Shown here piece after piece: positions 25,687 through 34,027 of a DNA stretch of 64,000 nucleotides. The stretch is from Patulibacter minatonensis DSM 18081 (GTDB lineage: Bacteria > Actinomycetota > Thermoleophilia > Solirubrobacterales > Solirubrobacteraceae). The notes beneath the pieces are model-generated. The model was not told the DNA's origin. It made no database searches and saw nothing but the letters and a program-made list of their open reading frames with translations. The stretch is taken from contig NZ_KI912613.1 of the NCBI RefSeq assembly GCF_000519325.1, positions 487,023 to 551,022 of the forward strand. The letters are read 5' to 3'. The position numbers were made by a program, and so were the translations under genes. The stretch's first letter is position 1. Each line of letters starts with the position of its first letter.

Positions 25687-25725
25687 CCGCGCAGGGCCGG
25701 ACGCCGGGCGCCGGGCCGGCGCCAC

Positions 25726-25760
25726 GGTCATCGATGGTCGCCCGCCGACCATCCATGACC
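25726..25760. repeat. 35-bp palindromic element, single copy
   Basis: This is one isolated copy with intact core and outer arms (GGTCA, TGGTCG, CGACCA, TGACC all exact). It lies 39 bp after the stop of the decarboxylase-like gene and 83 bp before the convergent acyltransferase stop. Confidence 0.8.
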
Positions 25761-25843
25761 ACCGAACATCCACGACCACCCGCCGGCCACGCACCGCCGA
25801 CGACGCCCGCCGCCCCCGCCCGCTCGCCGCGACCGGCGCGGCC

Positions 25844-27748
25844 CTACCCCTCCCCCGCCAGCAGCGTCTCGAGCTCCGCGACGACCGCGGGCAGCTCCGC
25901 CGCGAAGGTCTCCATCTCGGCGGCGACCGTCCGCGGGGTGCTGAGGAACAGGCGGAAGCGGTCCGGCAGGAGCGCGTAGGCCACGCCGATGCAGCGCTCG
26001 CTGGTGGAGCCGAAGCCCCAGAAGCGGATGTTCGTCGACGGGACCGCGCTGGTGCTCAGGAAGTCGTCGCGCATGATCCGCCAGCCCGGGGACTCGAACA
26101 GCGCGAACGGCTCGGTCGTCCCGAGCTCCGCCCCGCGTCGCCCCTGCAGCATCTGGAGCTCCCAGAGGTGCTGCTCGGGTGCTGCACCGGCCTGGCACTC
26201 GCGGGCGCGGGCGACGTGGGCGGCGGCCGCGGCGCGGAGGGCGTCGCGGCGCGTGGCGGACGAGGCCGCGGGGTCCTCCATCGCGTCGGCGAACGCGACG
26301 ACCTCGGGCGTGACGACGCGCATCGCCTCCGTCCGCCCGTGGCGGAACGTGCGGGTCGCGATCGACTCGTACGTCGCGCCCGTGTGGCCCTTCGCGCGGC
26401 GATGGGCCAGCTGGAACGCCATCTGGGCGAAGGCGTCGGGCGAGACCTTCAGGCGCTTGGCGCGCTCGCTGTCGAAGTCGAGGACGACGGCCGTCGTGGC
26501 GGTCGCCGCACCGTAGGCGGCGAACGCGTCGCGGGCGTCGTCGACGTCGGCCCGCAGCGCGTCGTCGAGGACGAACGTCAGCGGCGCGACCGCGGGCGAC
26601 CCCTGCGACCGGGCGCCCGACGCCTCGGCGTGCTCGGCGCCGGTGCGGTCGAGCACGGCGTCGAGCATCGCGATCACCGTCGTGCCGTCCAGCCGGCAGT
26701 GCTCGCCGTTGTACCCGGCGGTGCCGTCGGGGTAGACGACGAACGAGACCGACTTGTCGAACCACCGGTTGGTGCTGTCGCCGTGCAGCAGGCCGTCGCC
26801 GGCGGCCACCGGGTCGGCGGGCTGCTCGTGCTCGAGGCAGACGCAGAAGAGCGCCGTCTCGACCGCGTCGAGGGTCGCCGCGTTCTGCGGGTCCAGGCCG
26901 AGCAGGCGGTCGCGGCTCGCCGCCCACGCCGCGCGGGCCTTCGTCGTCAGCGGACCGACCGAAGGCCCCGGGCGATCGGCTCGCGCGCCGGCCCAGGCCG
27001 TCGCTCCTGCGTCACGTGTCCCACCCGAGGCCGCGTCGCCCGGGTCGCCCGCCGTCTCCCCGGCCACGCCGCGCACGTCCGCGGTGGCCGCCGCCACGAC
27101 CGCCCGCAGGCCGTCCTCCAGCTCGTCGAGCGCGTGCGGGTGCCCGTCGGGGCCGACGACGTCGAGGCGGAAGGCCCGCCCGCGGTGCAGGACGATCACG
27201 TGCCGCTCGCGGGACGGCCCGGGCCAGGCGTCGGTGTAGGGCGTGCGGGCGGTGTCCTGCGGGTCGCCAGGGATTCGGCAGGCCGAGAAGAGGAAGTGGT
27301 GCTGGTCCATCGACAGGGGCGTGCCGCGCTGGACCGCCGGCGGTAAGGCCTCCTCGTCGATCGCGAGCTTGTAGGCGAGGGCGCCCGCCGTCAGCGCCGC
27401 CGCGCGCTCGACCTGTCCGAGCCCGTCGTCCTCGAAGAGGAAGAAGAAGTTGGCGTTCAGGGCGATCCGGTCGCGGCGCCCGAGGTAGCGCTGGTCCCAG
27501 AACGCGTCGAGCCAGCTGTCGACCCCGGGGGACGCGTCGTAGCGCTCGAGCGCGTCCTGCAGCGGCCCGGCGCCGGCGGCGAACGCCTCGGCCGCTGCGG
27601 TGGTCTCGGCGAGCTCCTCGGCGGTCAGCAGCGGCGCGCACCAGGCGAGCAGGCGGTCGCAGCTCTCCCGCACCGTGGGCAGCGGCACGCGCGGGAGCAG
27701 GTCCTCGTTCCCGAAGGTGCGGGCGGAGAGGGCGTGGTCGGTCGGCAA
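25844..27748 (-). CDS. Choline/carnitine O-acyltransferase-family protein
   Basis: The 634-residue protein aligns with carnitine/choline acyltransferases throughout. DLLPRVPLPTVRESCDRLL is the family's start; YLGRRDRIALNANFFFLF follows; GYNGEHCRLDG carries the catalytic His (about residue 350) in E-H-x-x-x-D-G; KVSPDAFAQMAFQLAH, and YESIATRTFRHGRTEAMRV are the CoA- and substrate-binding segments. LSTSAVPSTNIRFWGFGST is the S-T-S motif and adjoining strand. Such enzymes are rare in bacteria. The best start is a TTG at 27748 with GGAG ten bases upstream; no ATG/GTG occurs before the domain. A Gly/Ala-rich insertion at about 225-265 is unusual. The gene follows an oxygenase gene by 62 bp, so the acyl acceptor may be the product of that oxygenase. 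Confidence 0.82.
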   Translation of the reverse strand: MPTDHALSARTFGNEDLLPRVPLPTVRESCDRLLAWCAPLLTAEELAETTAAAEAFAAGAGPLQDALERYDASPGVDSWLDAFWDQRYLGRRDRIALNANFFFLFEDDGLGQVERAAALTAGALAYKLAIDEEALPPAVQRGTPLSMDQHHFLFSACRIPGDPQDTARTPYTDAWPGPSRERHVIVLHRGRAFRLDVVGPDGHPHALDELEDGLRAVVAAATADVRGVAGETAGDPGDAASGGTRDAGATAWAGARADRPGPSVGPLTTKARAAWAASRDRLLGLDPQNAATLDAVETALFCVCLEHEQPADPVAAGDGLLHGDSTNRWFDKSVSFVVYPDGTAGYNGEHCRLDGTTVIAMLDAVLDRTGAEHAEASGARSQGSPAVAPLTFVLDDALRADVDDARDAFAAYGAATATTAVVLDFDSERAKRLKVSPDAFAQMAFQLAHRRAKGHTGATYESIATRTFRHGRTEAMRVVTPEVVAFADAMEDPAASSATRRDALRAAAAAHVARARECQAGAAPEQHLWELQMLQGRRGAELGTTEPFALFESPGWRIMRDDFLSTSAVPSTNIRFWGFGSTSERCIGVAYALLPDRFRLFLSTPRTVAAEMETFAAELPAVVAELETLLAGEG

Positions 27749-27810
27749 CGGGGGCTCCGGGGGTCGGGAGGGCAGGGACGGGGCGGTGCGACGGAGTGAT
27801 CGCAGCCCGG

Positions 27811-28680
27811 TCAGTCGAGCAGGCCGTCGATCCGGACCGCCCGGGCCGCAGCGGCCTCGTGGACGGGGGTCGTCCGGCCGAACAGCTGCCGGGTCCGCTC
27901 GAGGCTCCCGACGACGCCGGGCCGCTCGCTGTAGGCGAAGATCGCCGAGTGCCGTGCGCCGGCACCCTCGACCGCGGTGACGCGGTGCAGGGCGTAGCGA
28001 CCGGCGAACAGCTGGAGGTCCCCCGGGCGCAACGTCAGGCGACGGATCAGGTGCTCGCCGTCGCCGTCCAGGACCGCCCGCACGTCGGCGAACCGCTCGT
28101 CGGCGGCCGAGCGGATCCCGGGGCAGTACTCGAAGATCCCGCCGGCCTCCGGAGCGCGGGTGAGCATGCTGACCGTGACGTCGTTCGTGTCGAAGTGCCA
28201 CGGGTGGGAGCGGCCCGGGTCGACGACGTTCACGCAGAGCCCTGAGAGCGGGTCCCGGAGCTCGTGGACTGCGGGGAGCCCGACGCACGCGGCCACGAAG
28301 CGCTGGAAGTCCGGGCCCCGGTAGAGGCGCTGGAGGAGGTACCGAGGGGGCAGGAGGTCACGCGCGACGAAGGCGTTGCCCCGCTCGACGGCCACGCACG
28401 CCGGGTGGTCTCCGGGCAGCGTCGGATCCGGTGCCGTGTTGTAGACGTTGACGGTCTGGACGGCGTAGTGCGCAAGCGGCGCGACCTCGTCGCTCTCGTC
28501 GCGGAGGACGTCGCGCAGCTCGGGGCGGACGAAGTCGCGCAGGACGCTGCACCCTGTCGTCCGGAGCTCTCGGCGGACCCGGGCGACGACGGCCCGAAGC
28601 TCCGGGCCGTCGGGCTCCGCGAGGGGGTAGCGGTCCGCGTCGACCACGTCGTCTGTCGTCCGGGCGTCCACGACCTCCAT
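27811..28680 (-). CDS. 2-oxoglutarate/Fe(II) oxygenase of the BesD/HalD-like (ArpA) group
   Basis: The 289-residue protein has the facial triad of 2OG oxygenases: H162-x-D164 in HPWHFDTNDVTVS and distal H232 in GRYALHRVTAVEG, with R243 as the 2OG carboxylate ligand. The phrase GGIFEYCPGIR and the tail ARHSAIFAYSERPG match the group annotated as ArpA or BesD/HalD-like, some of which are free-amino-acid halogenases. Halogenases replace the Asp by Gly; here Asp164 is present, so hydroxylation is predicted. The substrate is likely a small amino acid or quaternary amine (inference, from family and the neighbouring acyltransferase). ATG at 28680. It is first in a two-gene operon with the carnitine-acyltransferase-like gene. 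Confidence 0.82.
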   Translation of the reverse strand: MEVVDARTTDDVVDADRYPLAEPDGPELRAVVARVRRELRTTGCSVLRDFVRPELRDVLRDESDEVAPLAHYAVQTVNVYNTAPDPTLPGDHPACVAVERGNAFVARDLLPPRYLLQRLYRGPDFQRFVAACVGLPAVHELRDPLSGLCVNVVDPGRSHPWHFDTNDVTVSMLTRAPEAGGIFEYCPGIRSAADERFADVRAVLDGDGEHLIRRLTLRPGDLQLFAGRYALHRVTAVEGAGARHSAIFAYSERPGVVGSLERTRQLFGRTTPVHEAAAARAVRIDGLLD

Positions 28681-28811
28681 CGGTTGCGTGACCGTATCGG
28701 CCCGCGGCCCGCAGCGTGTCGACCGTCACGCACGCTGTCCACCCGTTCGGGGGTGCACCCGGTCGGCACCGTGCCGTAGAACTGGCGGCCCGTCCCCGCC
28801 AGGAGCATCCG

Positions 28812-29162
28812 ATGTCCCGCCTCCCCGTCACCGTCTGGCCGTTCGGCACCGCAGCCGCGGCCGACGCCCACCACCAGTTCGTCAACGAGCGCGACGTCCG
28901 CGTCGCCGCCGTCGGCACGGCCGTCGGGTTCCTCCCGATGCTCGCCGCGGCGATGCTCTGGTCCCTCCCCGCCAGCGGGATCTGCGTCGCCGCGGCGTTC
29001 GTCGGCATCTGCGTCGTCGGGATCTGGAGCGTCAAGCACGCCGAGGAGCCGAGCCCCGCCGTCTCGGCCGACCGATCGCTCGGACTGACCCGGGCGTTCT
29101 GGGTCACGGAGCTCGTCCTGGGTCTCTTGCTGTGCGCCGCTGTGGTGGTCGGGGCGACGTAG
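28812..29162 (+). CDS. Small integral membrane protein, unknown function
   Basis: The 116-residue protein has an exact AGGAG six bases before the ATG at 28812. It holds a cytosolic N-terminus (SRLPVTVWPFGTAAAADAHHQF), then three hydrophobic segments (GTAVGFLPMLAAAMLWSLP, GICVAAAFVGICVVGIWSV and the C-terminal LVLGLLLCAAVVVGAT). I recognise no family. It is divergent from the oxygenase/acyltransferase operon with a 131-bp gap and converges on the DUF2236 gene 29 bp away; nothing ties it to a process. Confidence 0.7.
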   Translation: MSRLPVTVWPFGTAAAADAHHQFVNERDVRVAAVGTAVGFLPMLAAAMLWSLPASGICVAAAFVGICVVGIWSVKHAEEPSPAVSADRSLGLTRAFWVTELVLGLLLCAAVVVGAT

Positions 29163-29191
29163 CCCGTGCACCTCAGAGCGGCGGCGACCGC

Positions 29192-30100
29192 CTAGAACCG
29201 CACCCCTGCGCGCTGGTCCGCGACGAGTGCGCGCGGCTGCCGGCGGAGCGCGGAGGGCAGCGCGGGCCACGCGGTGCGGATCCCGGTCGCCAGCACCTGC
29301 AGGGTTAGGCGGTCCGCGGCGGTCGTGCGGATGCCGAGGAGCTCCTGCGCGCGCGGCGGCAGGGTCACGCGGCCGATCCACGGCGCCACGCGGGCGACGG
29401 CGGGGCGCGCGCCGGCCCACAGCGCCTTCGGCACCACCGGCCACGGGGACGGGACGTGCGCCATCGTCCGCACGCCGTAGCGCGCGACCGGGGTCGCCTC
29501 CAGCACGTCGTCGAGCATCTCGTCCCAGTACCGCTTGAACGCCGCGTGGGTGCGCGGCACCGGCCGCAGGCTCATGCCGTAGCGCGCCCACCAGGTGATC
29601 GACTCGCGGTACATGCGCTCCTCGGCCTGGGGTGAGATCGGCGTCCCCAGCAGTCGCTGGGTCGCGAGCTGCCCCTCGAAGAACGTGGCGTGCGCCCAGA
29701 AGTAGGCCTCGGGGTCGAGCGCGCGGTAGCGCCGGCCGTGGACGTCGGTGCCCTTGATCCCCTTGTGGAAGTCGCGGACCTCGTGGCCCGTGCCCCGCGA
29801 CGGCTCGTCGTAGACCACACCGACGATCGGCCCGGCCGAGCGGATGATCCGGCCGAGCGGGTTCGCGAAGAAGTCCGACTGGTCCACCAGGGCCTGCGAG
29901 ATCACCGGGTGCATGTTCTGCAGGACGCCGGCGCGCTCCGCGAGCAGCACCCCGCGCGCGTCCCCGAAGTACCGCCACGTCAGCGACTCCGGCCCGAGCG
30001 GCAGGCCCAGGACGGCGACCTCGTCGCGGTCCATGCCGCGCTCTGTGGTCGACGCGATCCGTGCCGGGGCGACGGACGTCGCGGACTCCGTGGTGCTCAT
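29192..30100 (-). CDS. DUF2236 / MpaB-type oxygenase-like protein
   Basis: The 302-residue protein belongs to the DUF2236 (MpaB, latex-clearing-protein-like) family. LTWRYFGDARGVLLAERAGVLQNMHPVISQALV is the family start, and FHKGIKGTDVHGRRYRALDPEAYFWAHATFFEG contains the conserved R-Y and H residues thought to hold heme or metal. YRESITWWARYGMSLRPVPRTHAAF and the C-terminal TLPPRAQELLGI are also typical. No signal peptide. Family members include oxygenases of polyisoprene, mycophenolic acid and other lipids. The ATG overlaps the stop of the Baeyer-Villiger-type monooxygenase gene (ATGA), so the two oxygenases form one operon under the divergent TetR regulator. Confidence 0.82.
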   Translation of the reverse strand: MSTTESATSVAPARIASTTERGMDRDEVAVLGLPLGPESLTWRYFGDARGVLLAERAGVLQNMHPVISQALVDQSDFFANPLGRIIRSAGPIVGVVYDEPSRGTGHEVRDFHKGIKGTDVHGRRYRALDPEAYFWAHATFFEGQLATQRLLGTPISPQAEERMYRESITWWARYGMSLRPVPRTHAAFKRYWDEMLDDVLEATPVARYGVRTMAHVPSPWPVVPKALWAGARPAVARVAPWIGRVTLPPRAQELLGIRTTAADRLTLQVLATGIRTAWPALPSALRRQPRALVADQRAGVRF

Positions 30101-31614
30101 CGGGCGCTCCCGGCCCGGGCCGTGCGGCCGTCGGCGGCATCCGCGGCCGGCCGCTCGAGGAACACGTACTCCTCGGGCCTCAGCCGCCGGACCTTCGCCG
30201 CGTACTCGCGCATGAAGCCCGGCCAGTTCGTCGTCACCCGGCCGTCCTCCACGCGGTACCAGCTGGCGCAGCGGGTCCAGATCGAGTCCTGCAGCCGCTC
30301 CTGCGTCTGCGCGTCGGACACCGCCATCACGGTCGGGTCGACGTCGAGCGCGTCGGCGCCCTCGCGGTCCAGGCGTCGGAGCGCGTCGACCACGTAGCCG
30401 GTCTGCGCCTCGATCATCTCGACGATCGACCCGACCCCGAGGTTCGTGTTCGGGCCGTAGAGCAGGAACAGGTTCGGGAAGCTCGCGACCGTGATGCCGT
30501 GGTGCGCGCGCGGCGCGTCGCCCCAGAGCTCCGTGAGCTCGCGGCCCCCGAGCCCGTGGATCCGCATCGGCGCCACGAACCGGGTCTGGAAGCCGGTGCC
30601 CCAGATCACGACGTCCGCGGGACGGAGCCGGCCGTCGCCGGTGACGACGCCGTCCTCGGTCAGGTGGTCGACGTCGTCGACGACGAGGTCGACGTTCTCG
30701 CGCCCCAGCGCGGGCAGGTAGTGGCTGGAGAACAACATCCGCTTGCAGCCGAGCGGGTAGTCCGGCCGCGTCTTCTCGCGCAGCTCGCGGTCGGGGGTCT
30801 GCAGCCGCATGAAGGCGAGCGAGAACCGCTCGACGGCCGCGCGCGCCGGCGGTGCCACCGTGAACGCCGCGATCAGGCCCTCGAGGAGCAGCCGGCCACC
30901 CTCGCGGCGGACCGTCTGGACCCCGGGCACGCGCTCGACGACCTCCCGCACCACGCGCGGGTACGGGGCGTTCGTGCGCGGCAGCATGTAGGGCGCCGAC
31001 CGCTGGTAGACGTCGACGTGCGCGGCCTCGTCGGCCACCGGGGGGACGAACTGCACCGCGCTGGCCCCGGTGCCGATGACCGCGACCCGCCGGCCGTGGA
31101 GCGGCTCGTCGTGGTCCCACTCGGCGGAGTGGAACATCGCCCCGGCGAAGCGGTCGGCCCCGGGGATCGCCGGCGTCGCGGGCCGGGTCAGCTGCCCGCA
31201 GGCGGGGATCAGGACGTCGGCCTCGAAGGTGGCGCCGTCGTCCGCGGCGAGCGTCCAGGCGCACGTCGCCGCGTCCCACCGCGCCTCGGTGATCTCGGTG
31301 CCGAAGCGGACGTCGTCCAGCACCCCGTGCTCACGCGCGACCGTGCGCAGGTACTCGTGCACCTCGGCCTGGGGCGAGCACGGCCGCGACCAGTCGCGGC
31401 GCTGGGCGAACGAGAACGAGTAGACGTACGACGGCACGTCGCACGCGGCGCCGGGATAGGTGTTGCGTGCCCAGACGCCGCCGACGTCGTCGCCGCGCTC
31501 GAACAGGGTGATGTCCTCGTGGCCGGCGCGGCGCAGGGCGATCGCCGCCCCGATGCCGCTGAAGCCGGTCCCCACGATCGCGATGCGCCGGCGGGTCGGG
31601 GCGGAGCTCTTCAT
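30097..31614 (-). CDS. Baeyer-Villiger-type flavin monooxygenase
   Basis: The 505-residue protein is a class B flavoprotein monooxygenase. The FAD Rossmann motif is G15-T-G-x-x-G20 in IAIVGTGFSGIGAA, the BVMO fingerprint F156-x-G-x-x-x-H162-x-x-x-W166 appears in RFAGAMFHSAEWDHD, and a second Rossmann motif (VIGTGASAVQF, about 179-189) binds NADPH. W166 is followed by D rather than P, a known variation. It should insert oxygen next to a ketone, or oxidise a sulfide, with NADPH and O2. The start chosen is the ATG at 31614, which lies at the edge of the palindromic operator; an upstream in-frame ATG lies inside it. It is first in an operon with the DUF2236 gene. Confidence 0.9.
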   Translation of the reverse strand: MKSSAPTRRRIAIVGTGFSGIGAAIALRRAGHEDITLFERGDDVGGVWARNTYPGAACDVPSYVYSFSFAQRRDWSRPCSPQAEVHEYLRTVAREHGVLDDVRFGTEITEARWDAATCAWTLAADDGATFEADVLIPACGQLTRPATPAIPGADRFAGAMFHSAEWDHDEPLHGRRVAVIGTGASAVQFVPPVADEAAHVDVYQRSAPYMLPRTNAPYPRVVREVVERVPGVQTVRREGGRLLLEGLIAAFTVAPPARAAVERFSLAFMRLQTPDRELREKTRPDYPLGCKRMLFSSHYLPALGRENVDLVVDDVDHLTEDGVVTGDGRLRPADVVIWGTGFQTRFVAPMRIHGLGGRELTELWGDAPRAHHGITVASFPNLFLLYGPNTNLGVGSIVEMIEAQTGYVVDALRRLDREGADALDVDPTVMAVSDAQTQERLQDSIWTRCASWYRVEDGRVTTNWPGFMREYAAKVRRLRPEEYVFLERPAADAADGRTARAGSAR

Positions 31615-31647
31615 GCTCGCTATGCTGATGCGAGCATCTGCTCGCAT
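31613..31647. promoter_or_regulatory. TetR operator between the monooxygenase and tetR genes
   Basis: A 20-bp inverted repeat, ATGCGAGCA / TGCTCGCAT with two central bases, spans 31628-31647. A third half-site (ATGCTCGC, 31613-31620) lies just upstream, giving an overlapping second dyad with GCGAGCAT at 31630-31637. It sits between the divergent monooxygenase and tetR starts, the place a self-regulating TetR protein normally binds. Confidence 0.8.
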
Positions 31648-31677
31648 TCAAGTCGCGTTTCCCCATGTTCTAGGTCA

Positions 31678-32295
31678 ATGGCCACGAACCGCCGTCGCAA
31701 GCCGCAACAGGAGCGTTCCCGGCAGACCGTCGAGCGGATCGTCGACGCCGCCGCTCGCGTTCTCGAGCGCGAGGGCGACCGCGCGGCGACGACGAACCGG
31801 ATCGCGGAGGAGGCCGGCGTCAGCCCCGGGAGCCTCTACCAGTACTTCGAGGACCGCGACGACCTCCTGCTCGCGGTGACCCGGCGGTTCGTCGCCGACT
31901 TCGAGGACCGCGTCGTCCCGGCGCTGCGCGTGGCGGCCCGCGAGGACGTCGTCACGGGGATCGTCACCGTGGTCGGCGCGACCCTGGACGCGATGGAGGA
32001 CCGGGCGCCGCTCCTGCGGGCGCTGATGGCCCGCGTCCCCGGCGACCGGCAGGAGGAGGTCACCCGCGCGCTCCGCGCCCGCGTCACCGACTTCGTGTTC
32101 ACGTCGACCGCCCGCCACCGCCCGGACCTCTCGGCGACGGAGCTCGAGCGGATCACGTGGATGCTCGTCGAGCTCGCCCAGACCCTGCCGCTCCGCTACG
32201 TGCTGGACCGCCCGCCGATCCCCCGCGAGGTCTTCGTCGAGGACACGGTGCGGCTGCTCGCCACCCACGCGATGGGGACGACGCCGGGGACCTGA
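31678..32295 (+). CDS. TetR-family transcriptional repressor
   Basis: The 205-residue protein has a basic N-terminus (TNRRRKPQQERSRQTVERIV). A TetR HTH occupies about 35-62: ATTNRIAEEAGVSPGSLYQYF, with the S-x-x-x-L-Y-x-Y-F turn and D-D-L-L. An all-helical ligand domain ends in LATHAMGTTPGT. The ATG at 31678 fits the family. It is divergent from the BVMO/DUF2236 operon, and the shared 63-bp gap carries a palindromic operator. It should repress both directions until an inducer, perhaps the oxygenase substrate, binds. It converges on a secreted-protein gene, with a perfect palindrome between. Confidence 0.9.
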   Translation: MATNRRRKPQQERSRQTVERIVDAAARVLEREGDRAATTNRIAEEAGVSPGSLYQYFEDRDDLLLAVTRRFVADFEDRVVPALRVAAREDVVTGIVTVVGATLDAMEDRAPLLRALMARVPGDRQEEVTRALRARVTDFVFTSTARHRPDLSATELERITWMLVELAQTLPLRYVLDRPPIPREVFVEDTVRLLATHAMGTTPGT

Positions 32296-32312
32296 CCGAC
32301 GTGGCGGGACAC

Positions 32313-32330
32313 CCCGGGGCGCGCCCCGGG
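32313..32330. terminator. Perfect 18-bp GC palindrome between convergent genes
   Basis: CCCGGGGCG/CGCCCCGGG is self-complementary, 17 bp after the tetR stop and 11 bp before the end of the minus-strand gene. It would form a strong hairpin in both transcripts. Confidence 0.6.
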
Positions 32331-32341
32331 CGGGGCCCGAC

Positions 32342-32731
32342 CTACGGCAGCGTGAGGTTCTCGAAGAAGAGCGACTTGCCCTTGCCGGGGGCGACGAACG
32401 CGAACTCGAACTCCCCGTGCGCCCGCGGGATCGCGTGCACGCGCAGCTCGATCCGGCGCCGCGTCGAGGGGTTGCGGACCGTCACCCGGTAGCGGGCCTC
32501 GACCGCGGGGACGAGCTCCCGGCCGGCGTTCAGGTCCCGGACGAACGCCGCGTAGGTCGCCCGGGCGAACGCGCAGCTCGTGGTGCGGCTCGCGTGCATG
32601 CGGTACGTGCCGGAGCTCGTGGGACCGCAGTCGACCGGGCGGGAGGTCGCCGCGGACGCCGACCCCGGCCCCGCGGCGGCGGCCAGACCCGTGACGAGCG
32701 CGAGGGCGACGGGGATCCGGCGGGCGGGCAT
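32342..32731 (-). CDS. Small secreted protein, unknown function
   Basis: The 129-residue protein has a clear Sec signal peptide (RRIPVALALVTGLAAAAGPGSASA, cleavage near residue 27). The mature part of about 100 residues contains two cysteines (VDCGPTSSGT, TTSCAFARATYAAF), probably one disulfide. A beta-rich segment (ARYRVTVRNPSTRRRIELRVH) ends in GKSLFFENLTLP. I recognise no family, though the C-A-x-A-R-x-x-x-x-x-F pattern recurs in short actinobacterial exported proteins. ATG at 32731. Directly upstream on the same strand is another secreted protein, 59 bp away. Confidence 0.7.
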   Translation of the reverse strand: MPARRIPVALALVTGLAAAAGPGSASAATSRPVDCGPTSSGTYRMHASRTTSCAFARATYAAFVRDLNAGRELVPAVEARYRVTVRNPSTRRRIELRVHAIPRAHGEFEFAFVAPGKGKSLFFENLTLP

Positions 32732-32790
32732 CGGGGCACCGTAGCCGCCGCGGTGCCGCCGGTCGTGCCGGGCGGACGGATCGCGATGCC

Positions 32791-33912
32791 TCACGCGCCG
32801 CCGTGGAGCTCGAAGCGGACCTCGACCGGACCGCGGGTCGCGACGACCGGCAGGACGGGGCTGCACCCCGGGCACGGCCGGGTGACCGAGACCGCGAAGC
32901 CGCGGACCGACGGCCGGAGGGTGCCGGCGAGCTCGCGACGCGCGGTGGCGGCGGCCAGCGTCCGAGCCGTGCCGCAGGTGGCGCCCGCCACGGTGACGTC
33001 GTCCACCGCGACGGAGAACGTCGTCCCGCCGGTGGTGCGCTGCGCCCGCAGCCCGGCGCTCGAGCACGCGACGAGGACCGAGGCCGGGAGCGGCCCGAGG
33101 TCGGCGGTCCGGGCCGCGCCGCCGTGGGTCCACGACGCCACGGTGCCCGCGAGCGCCAGCGACGACGGGGCGATCTCGTCGCCCCCGCTGTCGCGGATCG
33201 TGCGCCGGCCCGTCGCGGAGAAGCTCGCGACGGCCGTCGTCGCGCCGGCGGGCAGCGCCGTGTACGGATCCTCGCCGTACCCGTCGGAGACGCCGCCCGG
33301 TGCGAACACGCCCGCCGCGCGCCCACCGGCGTCGACGACGACCGAGGCCGGGGTCGGGAGCGCGTTCTTCTCGTCCCCGGCGCGGAACCGCCAGAAGCGG
33401 TACGCCCGTCCGGTGGTGGCGTCGAGGACCCGCCAGTCGGCCTCGAAGTAGTCGCCGAGGACGTTGCCGCCGCCCTGCTTCAGCAGCACGAACGTCCCGG
33501 CCGAGGGCCCGATCCCGACGCTGTCGCCGTAGCCGAGCGACGCGCCGACGTCGGCGACGCGGTGCACCCGCCCGCGGGTGCCGGAGCACGCGAAGTACCG
33601 GCGCCGGCGGAACGGTCCGTCCTCCGAGCGCTGGGTGTACCGCACGCCGACGAGGCGGATCCGCGGGTTCGCGGGGACGAGGTCCTTGCCGTGCAGGGCG
33701 CCGCAGCGCGACGGGGCGGACGGGCCGGCGGCGGACGCCGGGGCGGGTGCGAGGACGCCGAGGGCGCCGCCGGCGAGCGCCAGCCCGAGGGCCGTGCGGC
33801 GGAGCGGTCCGCCCGTCGGGCGCCGGAGCGGATCCGACGCGCCGCGGCGGGCGGGGCCGGGCGCGACGCGGCGGGCCGGACCGGGAGCTGGACGTGCCGA
33901 TCGTGAGCGCAT
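32791..33912 (-). CDS. Secreted protein of unknown function, possible Tat substrate
   Basis: The 373-residue protein starts with an unusually long Arg/Pro-rich leader of about 62 residues containing P-L-R-R-T-A-L-G-L-A-L and a hydrophobic core ending ALGVLAPAPASAA. This looks like a twin-arginine (Tat) signal with an extended n-region. The mature part carries paired cysteines (SRCGALHGK, FACSGTRGR, ACSSAG, TCGT, PCPGC) and two similar beta-rich halves with RIRLVGVRY and EADWRVLDATTGRAY. There is no catalytic motif I can name. ATG at 33912. It likely shares transcription with the small secreted protein after it. Confidence 0.65.
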   Translation of the reverse strand: MRSRSARPAPGPARRVAPGPARRGASDPLRRPTGGPLRRTALGLALAGGALGVLAPAPASAAGPSAPSRCGALHGKDLVPANPRIRLVGVRYTQRSEDGPFRRRRYFACSGTRGRVHRVADVGASLGYGDSVGIGPSAGTFVLLKQGGGNVLGDYFEADWRVLDATTGRAYRFWRFRAGDEKNALPTPASVVVDAGGRAAGVFAPGGVSDGYGEDPYTALPAGATTAVASFSATGRRTIRDSGGDEIAPSSLALAGTVASWTHGGAARTADLGPLPASVLVACSSAGLRAQRTTGGTTFSVAVDDVTVAGATCGTARTLAAATARRELAGTLRPSVRGFAVSVTRPCPGCSPVLPVVATRGPVEVRFELHGGA

Positions 33913-34027
33913 CGGCGCAGCGTAGTCCGTGCGCGACCCCTCGGCGAACGCCGTCACCCGGACCGTGGCGTCCTGCGGCGGGCGCGGCCCGGGCGGCGGG
34001 AACCGTCGGACGGCCCAGGGGTCCTCG

